Below, piece by piece: positions 6,760 through 15,606 of a stretch of DNA of 20,542 nt. Origin of the DNA: an uncultured Clostridium sp. (GTDB taxonomy: Bacteria; Bacillota; Clostridia; TANB77; CAG-508); the NCBI GenBank assembly GCA_946545035.1, contig CAMNND010000006.1, positions 1 through 20,542 on the forward strand. Reading direction: 5' to 3'. A program made the translations under genes and the position numbers. Every line of letters begins with the position of its first letter. Within the stretch, counting starts at the first letter, position 1. The notes below the pieces were generated by a model. That model ran no database searches, was not told the origin of the DNA, and worked only from the letters and a program-made list of their open reading frames with translations.

Positions 6760-8262
6760 CTAGTTTTGTATTTTTTGTGTAATCATCTCTGTATCTGGTG
6801 TAATAACTTCAAATCTATATCCGTTAGCTAGTCCCCAATCAATTATTCTAGGTAATGCTTCAGCTGTTTTATTATTTCCACTAAAATCATGCATTAATAC
6901 GATATTGTTTCTTCCTGGTTTAATTCCTTTTGTTACATTATTGTATACTGCATCTGCTGTATGAACATCTCCTGAATCTCCAGAAGCAACGTTCCAATCA
7001 AAATATTTAATACCATCCGCTAATAGTTTTTTACTTGTCTCTGATACAACACCTTGGCAATATTTTCTACTCACAGTATTTGAAGCTCCACCTGGGAATC
7101 TTGCTATCATCATCTTTTTTCCAGTTGTCTTTTCTATTTTTTCTTGTAATTTCTTAAAATTTTGGTAACATGCATCTACTGATGCGTATAATACTTTGTA
7201 ATCATGTGTATATCCATGCATACCAATTGCATTTCCCTCTTCAAGTGTTCTTTTTACTAGATGTTCATTTGCATCACTATAGTTAAGAATAAAAAATGTA
7301 CCATTAACACCTTTTTCTTTTAATGTATCAAGTATTCTTGGTGTTGTGTTTGCACTTGGTCCATCATCAAATGTTAAATATATAACTCCTGTTGCCTGTG
7401 TTTCACCAACGAAAACTGTTCTTTGTGCAGTTGCTTCATTGTCATTATTGTCTTTTACTTTATATGTAATTGTATATTTTCCATCTTTAGACGTATCTAC
7501 ATTACCTTCTTTAGTGATTCTACTTGTTAAATCACCATCTTTTTTGTCTATTGCTGTTGCTCCTTCGTCTTTAAACTCTTCGTTTGTTTTTAAACTTACG
7601 AATGCTTTTCCATTTAATTTTATCTCTGGTGCAGTTTTATCAACAACTTTAATATATCTAACTTTATCAGCTTTGTTTGATGAAGAATCTGATACTATAT
7701 AGTGAATCTCAATATTACCATTTTCTGTTTTTCTTTCTTCTCTTGCTACTTTATCATTTGGTATTTCACCATCATATCCATCTTTAACTGAAAATCCTTC
7801 TTCTTCATATTCTTTTCCAAAATCTATTTCTACATTTTCTTCACCGGTTAAAGTAACTACTGGTGCTTGTGTATCCTTTACTATAACTGTTCTTGTATAT
7901 GTATCTTCTCCATTATTATTAGGGACCTTGTATGTAACTGTATATGTGCCTATTTTTGATGTATCTACATTGCTTTCAACAGTGATCTTATCACTAATAT
8001 CACTAAACTTAGCTTTAGCTGTTGCTCCCGCATCCTTATATTCCGTACCATACTCGATTTCTACAGTCTCTTCTCCATTCAATTTGAATGTTGGTTTTCC
8101 TAAAAATTGTTTAAGTAGTACAATTGCAATTACAATTGCAATTACAGCAAGTATAGCAATTACAAGCTTATTCTTACTATTTTTCCCGTTTGAATGGCTG
8201 CTATAATTTCTATCAGATCTGTACTTGTACTCTTGCACTTCTCTTTCTTTTACTCCGTTCAT
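6760..8262 (-). CDS. Membrane-anchored polysaccharide (peptidoglycan) deacetylase with three Ig-like domains
   Basis: A basic cytoplasmic N-terminus and one membrane anchor (about 33-51) are followed by three repeated Ig-like domains of DUF5011 type (about 57-130, 134-208, 212-286). Each has a G...VEIEYG.EYKD.GA-like opening and a Y.VTYKV.D...N end. The last 210 residues are a NodB-type carbohydrate esterase 4 domain. Its catalytic motifs are all present: TFDDG (297-301), HGYTH (349-353), RFPG (388-391), DWN (422-424) and LMHD (456-459). Such enzymes remove acetyl groups from N-acetyl sugars, usually peptidoglycan, giving lysozyme resistance or cortex remodelling. The Ig-like modules probably act as a stalk through the wall. 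ATG at 8262 follows AGGAGGGG. It has its own promoter and is monocistronic. The exact substrate is not readable from sequence. Confidence 0.92.
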   Translation of the reverse strand: MNGVKEREVQEYKYRSDRNYSSHSNGKNSKNKLVIAILAVIAIVIAIVLLKQFLGKPTFKLNGEETVEIEYGTEYKDAGATAKAKFSDISDKITVESNVDTSKIGTYTVTYKVPNNNGEDTYTRTVIVKDTQAPVVTLTGEENVEIDFGKEYEEEGFSVKDGYDGEIPNDKVAREERKTENGNIEIHYIVSDSSSNKADKVRYIKVVDKTAPEIKLNGKAFVSLKTNEEFKDEGATAIDKKDGDLTSRITKEGNVDTSKDGKYTITYKVKDNNDNEATAQRTVFVGETQATGVIYLTFDDGPSANTTPRILDTLKEKGVNGTFFILNYSDANEHLVKRTLEEGNAIGMHGYTHDYKVLYASVDACYQNFKKLQEKIEKTTGKKMMIARFPGGASNTVSRKYCQGVVSETSKKLLADGIKYFDWNVASGDSGDVHTADAVYNNVTKGIKPGRNNIVLMHDFSGNNKTAEALPRIIDWGLANGYRFEVITPDTEMITQKIQN

Positions 8263-8295
8263 ATTCCCCTCCTATATATTTTCTTTACACAGATT

Positions 8296-8324
8296 ATTCT
8301 ACATCTTTTATCATTTTTCTACAA
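8296..8324 (-). promoter_or_regulatory. Promoter of the polysaccharide deacetylase gene
   Basis: On the minus strand TTGTAG (8324-8319) and TAGAAT (8301-8296) are 17 bases apart. This places transcription start about 45 bases before the ATG and downstream of the ftsH terminator. Confidence 0.6.
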
Positions 8325-8360
8325 GAGATTTTAGGAATTTTCCTTTAATTTCATTTTAAT

Positions 8361-8405
8361 AAAAAAATAACACGAAAGTATCATTATACATGCATTTCGT
8401 GTTAT
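8361..8405 (-). terminator. Intrinsic terminator of ftsH
   Basis: An 11-bp perfect stem (8367-8377 with 8395-8405, ATAACACGAAA core) ends in seven T on the minus strand. It starts eight bases after the ftsH stop codon. Confidence 0.92.
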
Positions 8406-8412
8406 CTCTTTA

Positions 8413-10236
8413 CTATTCTTCAAAAAAGCTCTCAAATTCTTCAGCAGAGATTATTTCTTTCTCCATTAGTGCATTTGCTACAAGTTCAAGCTTATCCATA
8501 TGCTCTGATACCAATTTCTTTGCTTGATAATATGCATTATCAATCAACAATTTAATTTCTGCTCCAACAGAGTCCTCAAATTTTTGTCCAAATAATTGCA
8601 TTTGATATGGATCTTTTTCTAAATTAATAGAAATTGGTCCAACTGTATCGCTCATACCGTAAACAGTAACCATATCAGTTGCTATTTGAGTTGCAACTTC
8701 CATATCATTACTTGCTCCTGTTGAGATGTCATCTAACGCAATTTTTTCTGCAGCTCTACCACCAAGCAATGCTATTAATTTTTCTAGCATTTCTTGCTTA
8801 GATACGTAGAATTTGTCTTCATTTGTCTTATACATTGTGTATCCACCTGCAACACCTCTTGGTATTATAGATACTTCTTTGATATCTTTTTGTGTTTCTA
8901 AATATCTACTAACTATAGCATGTCCTGCTTCGTGGAATGCTGTTAACTTCTTATCTTTTTCAGATACTACTCTACTATGTTTTTCAATACCGACTGTTAC
9001 TTTCTTAACAGCATCTTCAATATCCTTATTTGTTATTGCATTATGATTTTTTATTGTTGCAATAATTGCAGCTTCATTTAAGATATTCGCAAGTTCAGCA
9101 CCTGTAAATCCAGCCGTATCTTCTGCTATACTTCTTAAATTTACATCATTTGCTAATTTCTTATCTTTAGCATGAATTTTTAATATATCTTCTCTACCAT
9201 TTAAATCTGGTAAACCAATCATAATTTGTCTATCGAATCTTCCTGGTCTTAATAAAGCCTTATCAAGCATTTCAGGTCTGTTAGTAGCAGCTAATACTAT
9301 TATTGCTTCTTCAGTATCAAATCCATCCATTTCAACTAATAATTGGTTTAATGTTTGATTGTTCTCGCTCTCTGCACCACTTGATGTAGTTCTTCTTGAA
9401 CCAATAGCATCAATCTCATCTATAAATACAATACATGGAGCAATTTTTCTTGCCTTTTCAAATAATTTTCTTACTCTTGAAGCACCAAGTCCTGCAAACA
9501 TCTCAATGAATTCAGATCCGCTCATTGAAATAAATGGAACATCTGCTTCACCTGCAATTGCTTTCGCTATCAATGTTTTTCCAGTTCCTGGATTACCACA
9601 TAAAAGTACTCCTCTTGGAACTTTAGCTCCCATTTCTTGGAACTTCTTAGGTTTCTTTAGAAAGTCAACAATTTCAACCATTTCTTGTCTTTCTTCATCT
9701 AAACCTGCAATATCTTTAAATGTAGTTTTTGTCTTAGCTGATGTTGCATCATATACTTTTCCCTTTTCACCTAATCCTTGCATTTGGAATAAAAGAATTA
9801 CAAATACAATTAATAGAATCGTTGGTAATAATGAAAGTATTTTACTTCCAACCGATAAAAATGGGCTTTCTTCTTTTTGAATTAACTCAATCGTTTTACC
9901 TTCTTTTATTTGATCTTGTACATATTCAATGAAAGCTTCATTTTCAGGAACTATCGCTTCATATTCCTTATCATCATTCTTAAGCTTTATTTTTACTGTC
10001 TCGCTCTTAGCTTTCATCTCTATCTTTTCTACTTTGTCTTCTTGCATATCTGTTACAAGCTTTGTGTAAGCTAGAGTTTTATCCTCTTTTTCTTTCTTAG
10101 CATTGTTATATGAAATGATTCCATATACAATTCCTGCTACAAGAGCAGCGACTACGATAATAGCTAATAAGATTTTTCCTTTCTTATTTCCTTTTTTGTT
10201 CTTTTTCTTATCTTTATTGTTTTCTCTTGAACTCAT
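8413..10236 (-). CDS. ftsH: ATP-dependent zinc metalloprotease FtsH
   Basis: FtsH is the hexameric membrane AAA+ protease that degrades misfolded membrane proteins and regulatory proteins. This 607-residue version has a K/N-rich N-terminus, TM1 (about 21-42), an extracytoplasmic domain (about 43-130) and TM2 (about 133-153). The AAA module carries Walker A GNPGTGKT (214-221), Walker B IVFIDEID (269-276) and arginine finger region RPGRFDRQ (330-337). The M41 zinc site is HEAGH (435-439). Walker A has N where most FtsH have P, and the pore loop reads MFAGLG rather than MFVGVG. The open frame reaches a TTG at 10254, but the AAGGGAG site lies between it and the ATG at 10236, so the ATG is the start. 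It follows the DUF1189-like gene by 23 bases, so the two form an operon. Confidence 0.97.
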   Translation of the reverse strand: MSSRENNKDKKKNKKGNKKGKILLAIIVVAALVAGIVYGIISYNNAKKEKEDKTLAYTKLVTDMQEDKVEKIEMKAKSETVKIKLKNDDKEYEAIVPENEAFIEYVQDQIKEGKTIELIQKEESPFLSVGSKILSLLPTILLIVFVILLFQMQGLGEKGKVYDATSAKTKTTFKDIAGLDEERQEMVEIVDFLKKPKKFQEMGAKVPRGVLLCGNPGTGKTLIAKAIAGEADVPFISMSGSEFIEMFAGLGASRVRKLFEKARKIAPCIVFIDEIDAIGSRRTTSSGAESENNQTLNQLLVEMDGFDTEEAIIVLAATNRPEMLDKALLRPGRFDRQIMIGLPDLNGREDILKIHAKDKKLANDVNLRSIAEDTAGFTGAELANILNEAAIIATIKNHNAITNKDIEDAVKKVTVGIEKHSRVVSEKDKKLTAFHEAGHAIVSRYLETQKDIKEVSIIPRGVAGGYTMYKTNEDKFYVSKQEMLEKLIALLGGRAAEKIALDDISTGASNDMEVATQIATDMVTVYGMSDTVGPISINLEKDPYQMQLFGQKFEDSVGAEIKLLIDNAYYQAKKLVSEHMDKLELVANALMEKEIISAEEFESFFEE

Positions 10237-10259
10237 TATAAATTCTCCCTTCAACGTAC

Positions 10260-11042
10260 CTATTTATTATTCTCATCTGCATTTAATAATAATACTGCTG
10301 TTGCCATATATATTGTTGCAAGTAATGTATACATCGTTGAAAAATATTTTACATAGAATCCCGTAAAAGTATTAACTAAAAAGTATACCATACCAAGAAT
10401 TACTGATAAAGTAATTGCATGTGTTGCCATATTAAAAGCATTTTTATATCTAATATTATTATTCCCAGATATTCTCGACATTATAAATCCAATTAATGCG
10501 ATTACAAGTATATCAAGTAAAGTTGAAATTGACAATACTATAAATCCTCCTAGCAGAGAAATTGCAATTATTAATCCTGTATACTTATTTGCATCAAGAG
10601 CATCTACTAGTGTATTTTTATTTACATTCTGATCAAAGAAATTTTTATATGAAAACTCAAAAATATTACCTTCTGCCTTAATGTAAAAGTTTTCTCTAGC
10701 TAGTATTACTTGAGCATTACTATTTTCAATATTTGCATTTTCAGATGTATCGATAATAATATAATCTCCATAATAAGAAGAGTATTCATCATTATTTACG
10801 CTTAATTTTCCATCTGAATAATTAAGATCTGTAATCTCATTTCTAACAAAATCCTGTGCTTTTGATATTTTAGCCCTTGTTGAATAAGTTATACCAATTG
10901 TCACAATAATTGAATAAATCAATATTAAAATAAAAAAATATATAAAAGTACTAGATAAATTGTGTGTACTTACATCCTTGTATGAATCAAAATTTGTAAT
11001 ACTATTAAATACTTGGTTTATAAATAAATTTTTCTTTTTCAT
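10260..11042 (-). CDS. DUF1189-like multi-pass membrane protein
   Basis: This 260-residue protein has a short N-terminal cytoplasmic part starting MKKKNLFINQVFNSITNFDSYK, which resembles the opening of DUF1189 proteins. TM1 follows (about 31-51), then an extracytoplasmic region of about 100 residues, then about four helices (roughly 152-200 as two, 205-226 and 232-253). The family has no established biochemical role. It sits immediately before ftsH, sharing a transcript, so a link with membrane protein quality control is possible but is inference. The ATG at 11042 follows TGAGGT. Only about 20 bases separate the gene from the upstream terminator and no promoter is evident there. DUF1189 assignment is from overall pattern only. 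Confidence 0.75.
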   Translation of the reverse strand: MKKKNLFINQVFNSITNFDSYKDVSTHNLSSTFIYFFILILIYSIIVTIGITYSTRAKISKAQDFVRNEITDLNYSDGKLSVNNDEYSSYYGDYIIIDTSENANIENSNAQVILARENFYIKAEGNIFEFSYKNFFDQNVNKNTLVDALDANKYTGLIIAISLLGGFIVLSISTLLDILVIALIGFIMSRISGNNNIRYKNAFNMATHAITLSVILGMVYFLVNTFTGFYVKYFSTMYTLLATIYMATAVLLLNADENNK

Positions 11043-11061
11043 ATATACCTCAAAATGAATA

Positions 11062-11089
11062 AAAACACTAGAATAATATCCAGTGTTTT
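11062..11089 (-). terminator. Terminator after the class A PBP gene
   Basis: Arms 11062-11069 and 11082-11089 (AAAACACT/AGTGTTTT) enclose a 12-base loop and are followed on the minus strand by TTTTTATTCATTTT. Stem strength is moderate, so partial readthrough into the DUF1189-ftsH unit is possible. Confidence 0.72.
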
Positions 11090-11109
11090 CATTCTATAAT
11101 ATTATTCTC

Positions 11110-13818
11110 TTATGGAGTTATTGTTTGAACTTCTGGCTCTGTTGGCTCTGTTGGCTCTGTTGGTTCCGTTGGAGTTGTTGGTTCTGTTGGAGTTTCAGCT
11201 GGTCCTTTACTAATTGAAATAGTAATTTTAGCATTCTTTTCCACTACTGAACCTGCACCAAAACTTTGTGATACAACTGTACCTTTTGGTTTGTCAGATT
11301 CAACTTGTTTTGTAACAACTGTTAATCCGGCAAGTTTTTGTCTTGCTGACTCTTCTGACATTCCTACTACATTTGGAACAGTAATATCTGTTGTTGTTAC
11401 TGGTGTTTGAGTACCATTGTTTGGATCAACATTTGTTACTGGTCCATTAGCATGTATTGTACACGTCTCTGATGGAGCTGATGACATTGAACCCTCTGTC
11501 TTCCAACTTGGATTTCTTTCCTTTTCAGGAGCAAAACTATAGTAATACGTATCTGGACAATTCTCTGTTGCAACCATTCCAGATTCCCTACATACCTTTA
11601 CAGAAGAATGGCTTTCACAGTATGAAGGCTCTTCTCCTTCAACAAAATATTCCATATAAGTATCTGAACATGAACTTGAAGCTCTTTGTCCAGTTGTTCT
11701 ACATGCTGATAATCTAACAATTCCACTTGGCTGTGCAAATTCTGCTGGAGCTAAATCTTGGTGTATTTTCTTCATTGCTGTTGCCCATAATTTAGCAGCA
11801 TTATTTCCACTACCATTAATTGGTGTACCATCATCATATCCGTACCATGCAGCTGCAGTATAATACGCTGTCATACCACATAGCCAGTTATCTTTCTTTT
11901 GGTTTGTTGTACCAGTCTTTGCACCTACATCAAAATCATCCATTCTACAAACTCTAGCAGTACCCGAGCCACCTTCAACTGGTTGTTTTAATAAAGTCTT
12001 CATGATATAAGCATGTTGCTCTGTCATAACTCTTTCAGTTTTTTGCTCTGCTTCAATTACAATGTTTCCTGATGAATCTTCAACTTTTGTATAGAAAGTT
12101 GGAGAAATGTATACACCATTATTTGCAATCATAGCATATGCACCTGCCATCTCAAGTACACTAACACCTTTTGTTTGTCCACCTAGAGCCATTGCAGCTA
12201 AATTTGAATCATTTGACTTTGGATCTTCGCTTGCTTTAACAAGTGATGTTATTCCACATTGTCTACAAAAATCTATTGCATTATCTGGACCAATCTCAGA
12301 CATAATCTTACATGCTACAATATTTACAGAACGCTCTATAGCATTTCTAACATTGATATATCCCGAGAATCCTCCACTATCATTTTTAGGATCCCAATTT
12401 CCAAAATAAGTCTTCTCATCATTATATACTGTTGCTGGAGTTATAATTCTCTTCTCAACTCCACATCCATAAGTTGCTATTGGTTTGATTGAAGAACCTG
12501 TTTGTCTTCTTGTATCAACAGCTCTGTTAATACCTATAGCATCAACATCTGATCCAAGACCTCCCATACATCCAACAACCTGACCTGTTGTATGATCAAT
12601 TACAACCATAGCTGATTGTGAGTGTGTTTCAGAATTCTTAGAAGTTAATTCATATTCACCAGCTGTGTATGTCTCATACAAAGCACTTTGTACTGAACCA
12701 ACTTCAGTTGTATAAATTTTATATCCTCCACCATACACACGGTTTTTAGCATATTCTCTTGTCATTCCCTTCTTTTCAACCAAATCATTAACAACATTAT
12801 CTACTGCAGCTTCAATAAAGTAATCTTTGATTGTTGATGAAGGAAGTTCACCTTTTTGGAAATTCAAATTTTCAGCATTCTTGTATGCTGTATTAAATTC
12901 ATCTTCAGTAATGAATTTTAGCTCTTTCATTTTTCTTAAAACAACTTGTGTTCTGTCTTTTACCTTTTTCATTACTTGAGCTTGTTTTTCAGCATCCCCT
13001 GCATTCTTGAATGGGTTATATGTGTTTGGAGCATTGTTTATACCTGCAATAAATGCACACTCCTCAATTGATAAATCGCTTGCTGATTTATTAAAATAGT
13101 ATGTTGCAGCCATTTCAACACCGCATATATCTCCACCATCGGCACCAAGTGGAATTATATTTAGATAAAGCTCTAATATTTGCTTTTTAGAAATCATTTT
13201 CTCAACTTGGTATGCTCTAGACATTTCCTTTATTTTTCTTTCAACACCCGCTGAACCACTATTTTCTCTCTCGTTTGTGATATTTTTAATAAGCTGTTGA
13301 GTTATTGTACTTCCACCAAATGATGAATCCCCCTTTGCTAAATATGTTGTTGTTGCAGCTAATGTTCTCTTAAAGTCAACACCTTTGTGTTGATAGAATC
13401 TTTCATCTTCAATTGCAACAAATGCATCTGGAAGATGTTTAGACATTTGATCATAGCTAATTATCTTTCTTGTCTCTGTACCTGATAGCTCAGCTATGAC
13501 ATTTCCATCTCTATCATAAACAACTGTATTTGCATTAGATAGTAATAAATCTTCTCTTGATAAAGCAAATTTATCACTAAAGAATATTCCACAGAATATT
13601 CCTATACAAACAAGAACAGCAAGAACTAATAGTAAAGCAACAATGATAAAGAATTTTTTAATTTTTGACATTTTCTTCTTTTCTTTACCATTTTTATTTC
13701 TTTTAACCTTGCTACCTGCAGGTCTTACTTTTCTTGAGTTTCTGCTGTTAGCAGGTTTCTTTCTAACTACATTACTCCCAACAGAAGCACTTGATCTCCT
13801 TTTTTTCTTTTTTTCCAT
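11110..13818 (-). CDS. pbpA: Class A penicillin-binding protein (PBP1A-type) with PASTA domain and TEP-repeat tail
   Basis: This is a bifunctional peptidoglycan synthase of 902 residues. A very basic cytoplasmic N-terminus (1-56) precedes one membrane anchor (about 56-80). The GT51 glycosyltransferase domain shows EDERFYQHKG (137-146, catalytic E137), GGSTITQQLIKN (168-179), RKIKEM and ELYLN. The transpeptidase domain has SSIK (S442, K445), SVN (497-499) and KTG (634-636). A segment at about 700-790 has six cysteines (706, 717, 734, 743, 754, 786), possibly disulfide-linked outside the cell. One PASTA domain follows (about 811-872), then a TEP/TTP tripeptide tail. ATG at 13818 follows AAGGAG. 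It lies about 100 bases after ruvA with a candidate promoter between. The symbol is generic: family and activities are clear, the orthologue name less so. Confidence 0.95.
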   Translation of the reverse strand: MEKKKKRRSSASVGSNVVRKKPANSRNSRKVRPAGSKVKRNKNGKEKKKMSKIKKFFIIVALLLVLAVLVCIGIFCGIFFSDKFALSREDLLLSNANTVVYDRDGNVIAELSGTETRKIISYDQMSKHLPDAFVAIEDERFYQHKGVDFKRTLAATTTYLAKGDSSFGGSTITQQLIKNITNERENSGSAGVERKIKEMSRAYQVEKMISKKQILELYLNIIPLGADGGDICGVEMAATYYFNKSASDLSIEECAFIAGINNAPNTYNPFKNAGDAEKQAQVMKKVKDRTQVVLRKMKELKFITEDEFNTAYKNAENLNFQKGELPSSTIKDYFIEAAVDNVVNDLVEKKGMTREYAKNRVYGGGYKIYTTEVGSVQSALYETYTAGEYELTSKNSETHSQSAMVVIDHTTGQVVGCMGGLGSDVDAIGINRAVDTRRQTGSSIKPIATYGCGVEKRIITPATVYNDEKTYFGNWDPKNDSGGFSGYINVRNAIERSVNIVACKIMSEIGPDNAIDFCRQCGITSLVKASEDPKSNDSNLAAMALGGQTKGVSVLEMAGAYAMIANNGVYISPTFYTKVEDSSGNIVIEAEQKTERVMTEQHAYIMKTLLKQPVEGGSGTARVCRMDDFDVGAKTGTTNQKKDNWLCGMTAYYTAAAWYGYDDGTPINGSGNNAAKLWATAMKKIHQDLAPAEFAQPSGIVRLSACRTTGQRASSSCSDTYMEYFVEGEEPSYCESHSSVKVCRESGMVATENCPDTYYYSFAPEKERNPSWKTEGSMSSAPSETCTIHANGPVTNVDPNNGTQTPVTTTDITVPNVVGMSEESARQKLAGLTVVTKQVESDKPKGTVVSQSFGAGSVVEKNAKITISISKGPAETPTEPTTPTEPTEPTEPTEPEVQTITP
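11135..11188 (-). repeat. 9-bp tandem repeat encoding TEP tripeptides in the PBP tail
   Basis: Six 9-base units run across this stretch: three identical GGCTCTGTT units (plus-strand spelling) from 11135, then three diverged units. They encode TEP/TTP steps in the extracellular C-terminal tail of the PBP. Unit length is a multiple of three, so copy-number slippage would keep the frame. Confidence 0.85.
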
Positions 13819-13880
13819 TTATATACTCCTTTTCTGGCACTTATATTTTTATACCAAATCACATTAAAATTATATTATAA

Positions 13881-13909
13881 AATATAAAAAAATAAAAGAG
13901 TTTTTTCAA
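13881..13909 (-). promoter_or_regulatory. Candidate promoter of the class A PBP gene
   Basis: On the minus strand TTGAAA (13909-13904) and TATATT (13886-13881) are 17 bases apart in a very AT-rich spacer after ruvA. No terminator separates ruvA from this gene, so readthrough from ruvA is also likely. Confidence 0.5.
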
Positions 13910-13921
13910 TATATTTTAAGA

Positions 13922-14521
13922 CTATGATAGCAAGCTAAGAGCCTTCTTTATTAGCTCTTCTAAACCACTATTTTTGCAGTCTAATTTTGGTAAGATTTCT
14001 TCAATATCTCTTCTAGAATATCCAAGCACTTGCAACGCAGAAATTAAATCGTCAATATTTTCGTTATTTGGAATTTCAATTTTACCTGTACTTGATATAC
14101 TACCATCATCCATATTAATATTTTTCAATTTGTCCTTAAGCTCTAGAATAATCCTTTGTGCTGATTTTGCACCAACTCCAGGAAGCTTCTTTAAAACACT
14201 TACGTCATCAGATACAACAGCTGCTGCAAATGTTGAAGGTTCGATATTAGATAAAATTGTTATTGCAGACTTGGCTCCAATACCACTTACTGAAATTAGA
14301 AGCTCAAACATTCTAAGCTCTTCACTTGATGCAAATCCATATATGCTAATATCATCTTCTCTAACCTTTACATAAGTATGTACCTTTATTTCTTTACCAA
14401 TTTCGCCTATCTCCTTCATTGAGTTTTCCGACATAAATATCTTATACCCAACACCGTTAACATCAACAACAATATAATCCATTGTTCTTGAATCAAAAAC
14501 TCCTTTTAAATATGCAAACAT
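13922..14521 (-). CDS. ruvA: Holliday junction branch migration complex subunit RuvA
   Basis: RuvA binds four-way DNA junctions and loads the RuvB motor in recombinational repair. The 199-residue length is typical. The N-terminal OB-fold domain is MFAYLKGVFDSRTMDYIVVDVNGVGYKIF-like, with MFAYLKG and VVDVNGVGYKI visible at 1-28. Two helix-hairpin-helix motifs follow: LISVSGIGAKSAITIL (about 75-90) and LKKLPGVGAKSAQRIILELKDK (about 110-131). The C-terminal domain III (about 155-199), which contacts RuvB, contains ALQVLGYSRRDIEEILPKL. ATG at 14521 follows AAAGGAGG. Unusually for Firmicutes, no ruvB follows; the next gene is a PBP. Confidence 0.97.
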   Translation of the reverse strand: MFAYLKGVFDSRTMDYIVVDVNGVGYKIFMSENSMKEIGEIGKEIKVHTYVKVREDDISIYGFASSEELRMFELLISVSGIGAKSAITILSNIEPSTFAAAVVSDDVSVLKKLPGVGAKSAQRIILELKDKLKNINMDDGSISSTGKIEIPNNENIDDLISALQVLGYSRRDIEEILPKLDCKNSGLEELIKKALSLLS

Positions 14522-14546
14522 ATTTTCCTCCTTTGAATTTTTTTAC

Positions 14547-14574
14547 ATTTTATCATACGATTTTTTAAAATCAA
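14547..14574 (-). promoter_or_regulatory. Candidate promoter of ruvA
   Basis: On the minus strand TTGATT (14574-14569) and TAAAAT (14552-14547) are 16 bases apart, with an extended -10 TG. No convincing terminator lies between the ATP-grasp gene and this promoter; two hairpins of only five base pairs occur around 14594-14625. Confidence 0.55.
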
Positions 14575-14639
14575 GTTTAACCTTTTATTGTATTTTAATA
14601 CCTACATAATAATAGACCTTCTATATACGCATTTGGTTC

Positions 14640-15566
14640 TTACCATTTGTAACTTTTTATAACTTTTTTGTAAATATTTTTAGCAATCTCGTATCCATTT
14701 GGAACTTGTTTTATAAAGTTCTCCATCATAACACCACTATTTATTTCCATAACAAATAATTTATTATCTGTTGTTTTTATAATATCAATACTTCCAAAAC
14801 CTAACCCAATCTTCCTAGAAATCTCTTCAGCTAAACATTCAATATCATTTTTAAGTACTTCACTAATATCAAAGCTAGCTTTTGATCCCTTTGCCAAATT
14901 AAATCTCCAATCAAATTCAAATACATCATTCTCAGGAAGAATGCAACTATATACTTCATCTTCTAAAATTTTATTTTCTTCGAAATATTCACTATTAAAA
15001 TTAATTAAAAGCTCTCTTAGCGTGCTTTTCCCATCTCCGATAACAACTGGTTTAGTCTTTTTATATAAAAGTTCCGTTTTACCATTAACAACTATAGCTC
15101 TATACTCATTTTCTATATCATAATACGGACATAAGCTCATTGAGAAATATTTTTTACTAAGATTTTTATACTGCTCCACAAGTTCATCTATATTCTTTAT
15201 ATGTAGTACATTTGCTCCACATGTCCCATCATTTATTTTTAGTACAACATTTTGGTTATATTTATAAAATAAGCCTTTTACATATTCTTCACTATTGCTA
15301 CCAATTGCATATTGGTTATTATTGCCTGGTCCATAAATAATATTATGCTCTATTATTGGAATATTTTTCTTACTTAGTAACTCAAATGTTGCATATTTAT
15401 CATCAAGAAGCTCTCCTAGAGCATGATTATTAATTCCAAATTTATATCCTGTAATTATATTCGTTACGTTATTCTTTTCTAAGACAATAATCCAATCCTT
15501 TGAAATAACACTATAATTAATGTTTTCTTCATCACATATCTCTTTAATTATTTTCTTAAATGTCAT
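14640..15566 (-). CDS. ATP-grasp family ligase, substrate unknown
   Basis: This is a 308-residue protein with the ATP-grasp fold of the RimK/glutathione synthetase/cyanophycin synthetase group. These enzymes join a carboxylate, activated as acyl phosphate, to an amine. Signs are DDKYATFELLSKKNIPII (about 55-72), a family opening; the ATP-binding lysine and glycine loop VVLKINDGTCGANV (107-120); EYRAIVVNGK (154-163); KPVVIGDGKSTLRELL (172-187); and the metal-binding E274 and N276 in VMEINSG. The open frame reaches a GTG at 15575, but that lies within the AGGTGAT ribosome binding site, so ATG at 15566 is the start. It is monocistronic with its own promoter. Neighbours give no clue to the substrate. 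Confidence 0.85.
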   Translation of the reverse strand: MTFKKIIKEICDEENINYSVISKDWIIVLEKNNVTNIITGYKFGINNHALGELLDDKYATFELLSKKNIPIIEHNIIYGPGNNNQYAIGSNSEEYVKGLFYKYNQNVVLKINDGTCGANVLHIKNIDELVEQYKNLSKKYFSMSLCPYYDIENEYRAIVVNGKTELLYKKTKPVVIGDGKSTLRELLINFNSEYFEENKILEDEVYSCILPENDVFEFDWRFNLAKGSKASFDISEVLKNDIECLAEEISRKIGLGFGSIDIIKTTDNKLFVMEINSGVMMENFIKQVPNGYEIAKNIYKKVIKSYKW

Positions 15567-15606
15567 GTATATCACCTGCCTTAATCATTAATATCACTAG
15601 TTTCAC

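Noticed and set aside
9359..9880. 173-codon open frame on the plus strand inside ftsH
   Set aside because: It lies fully opposite the conserved FtsH AAA domain and shows no family motif or ribosome binding site; it is a shadow frame.
14590..14630. Two small hairpins downstream of the ATP-grasp gene as its terminator
   Set aside because: Five base pairs each, with two- to three-base loops and no T tract.
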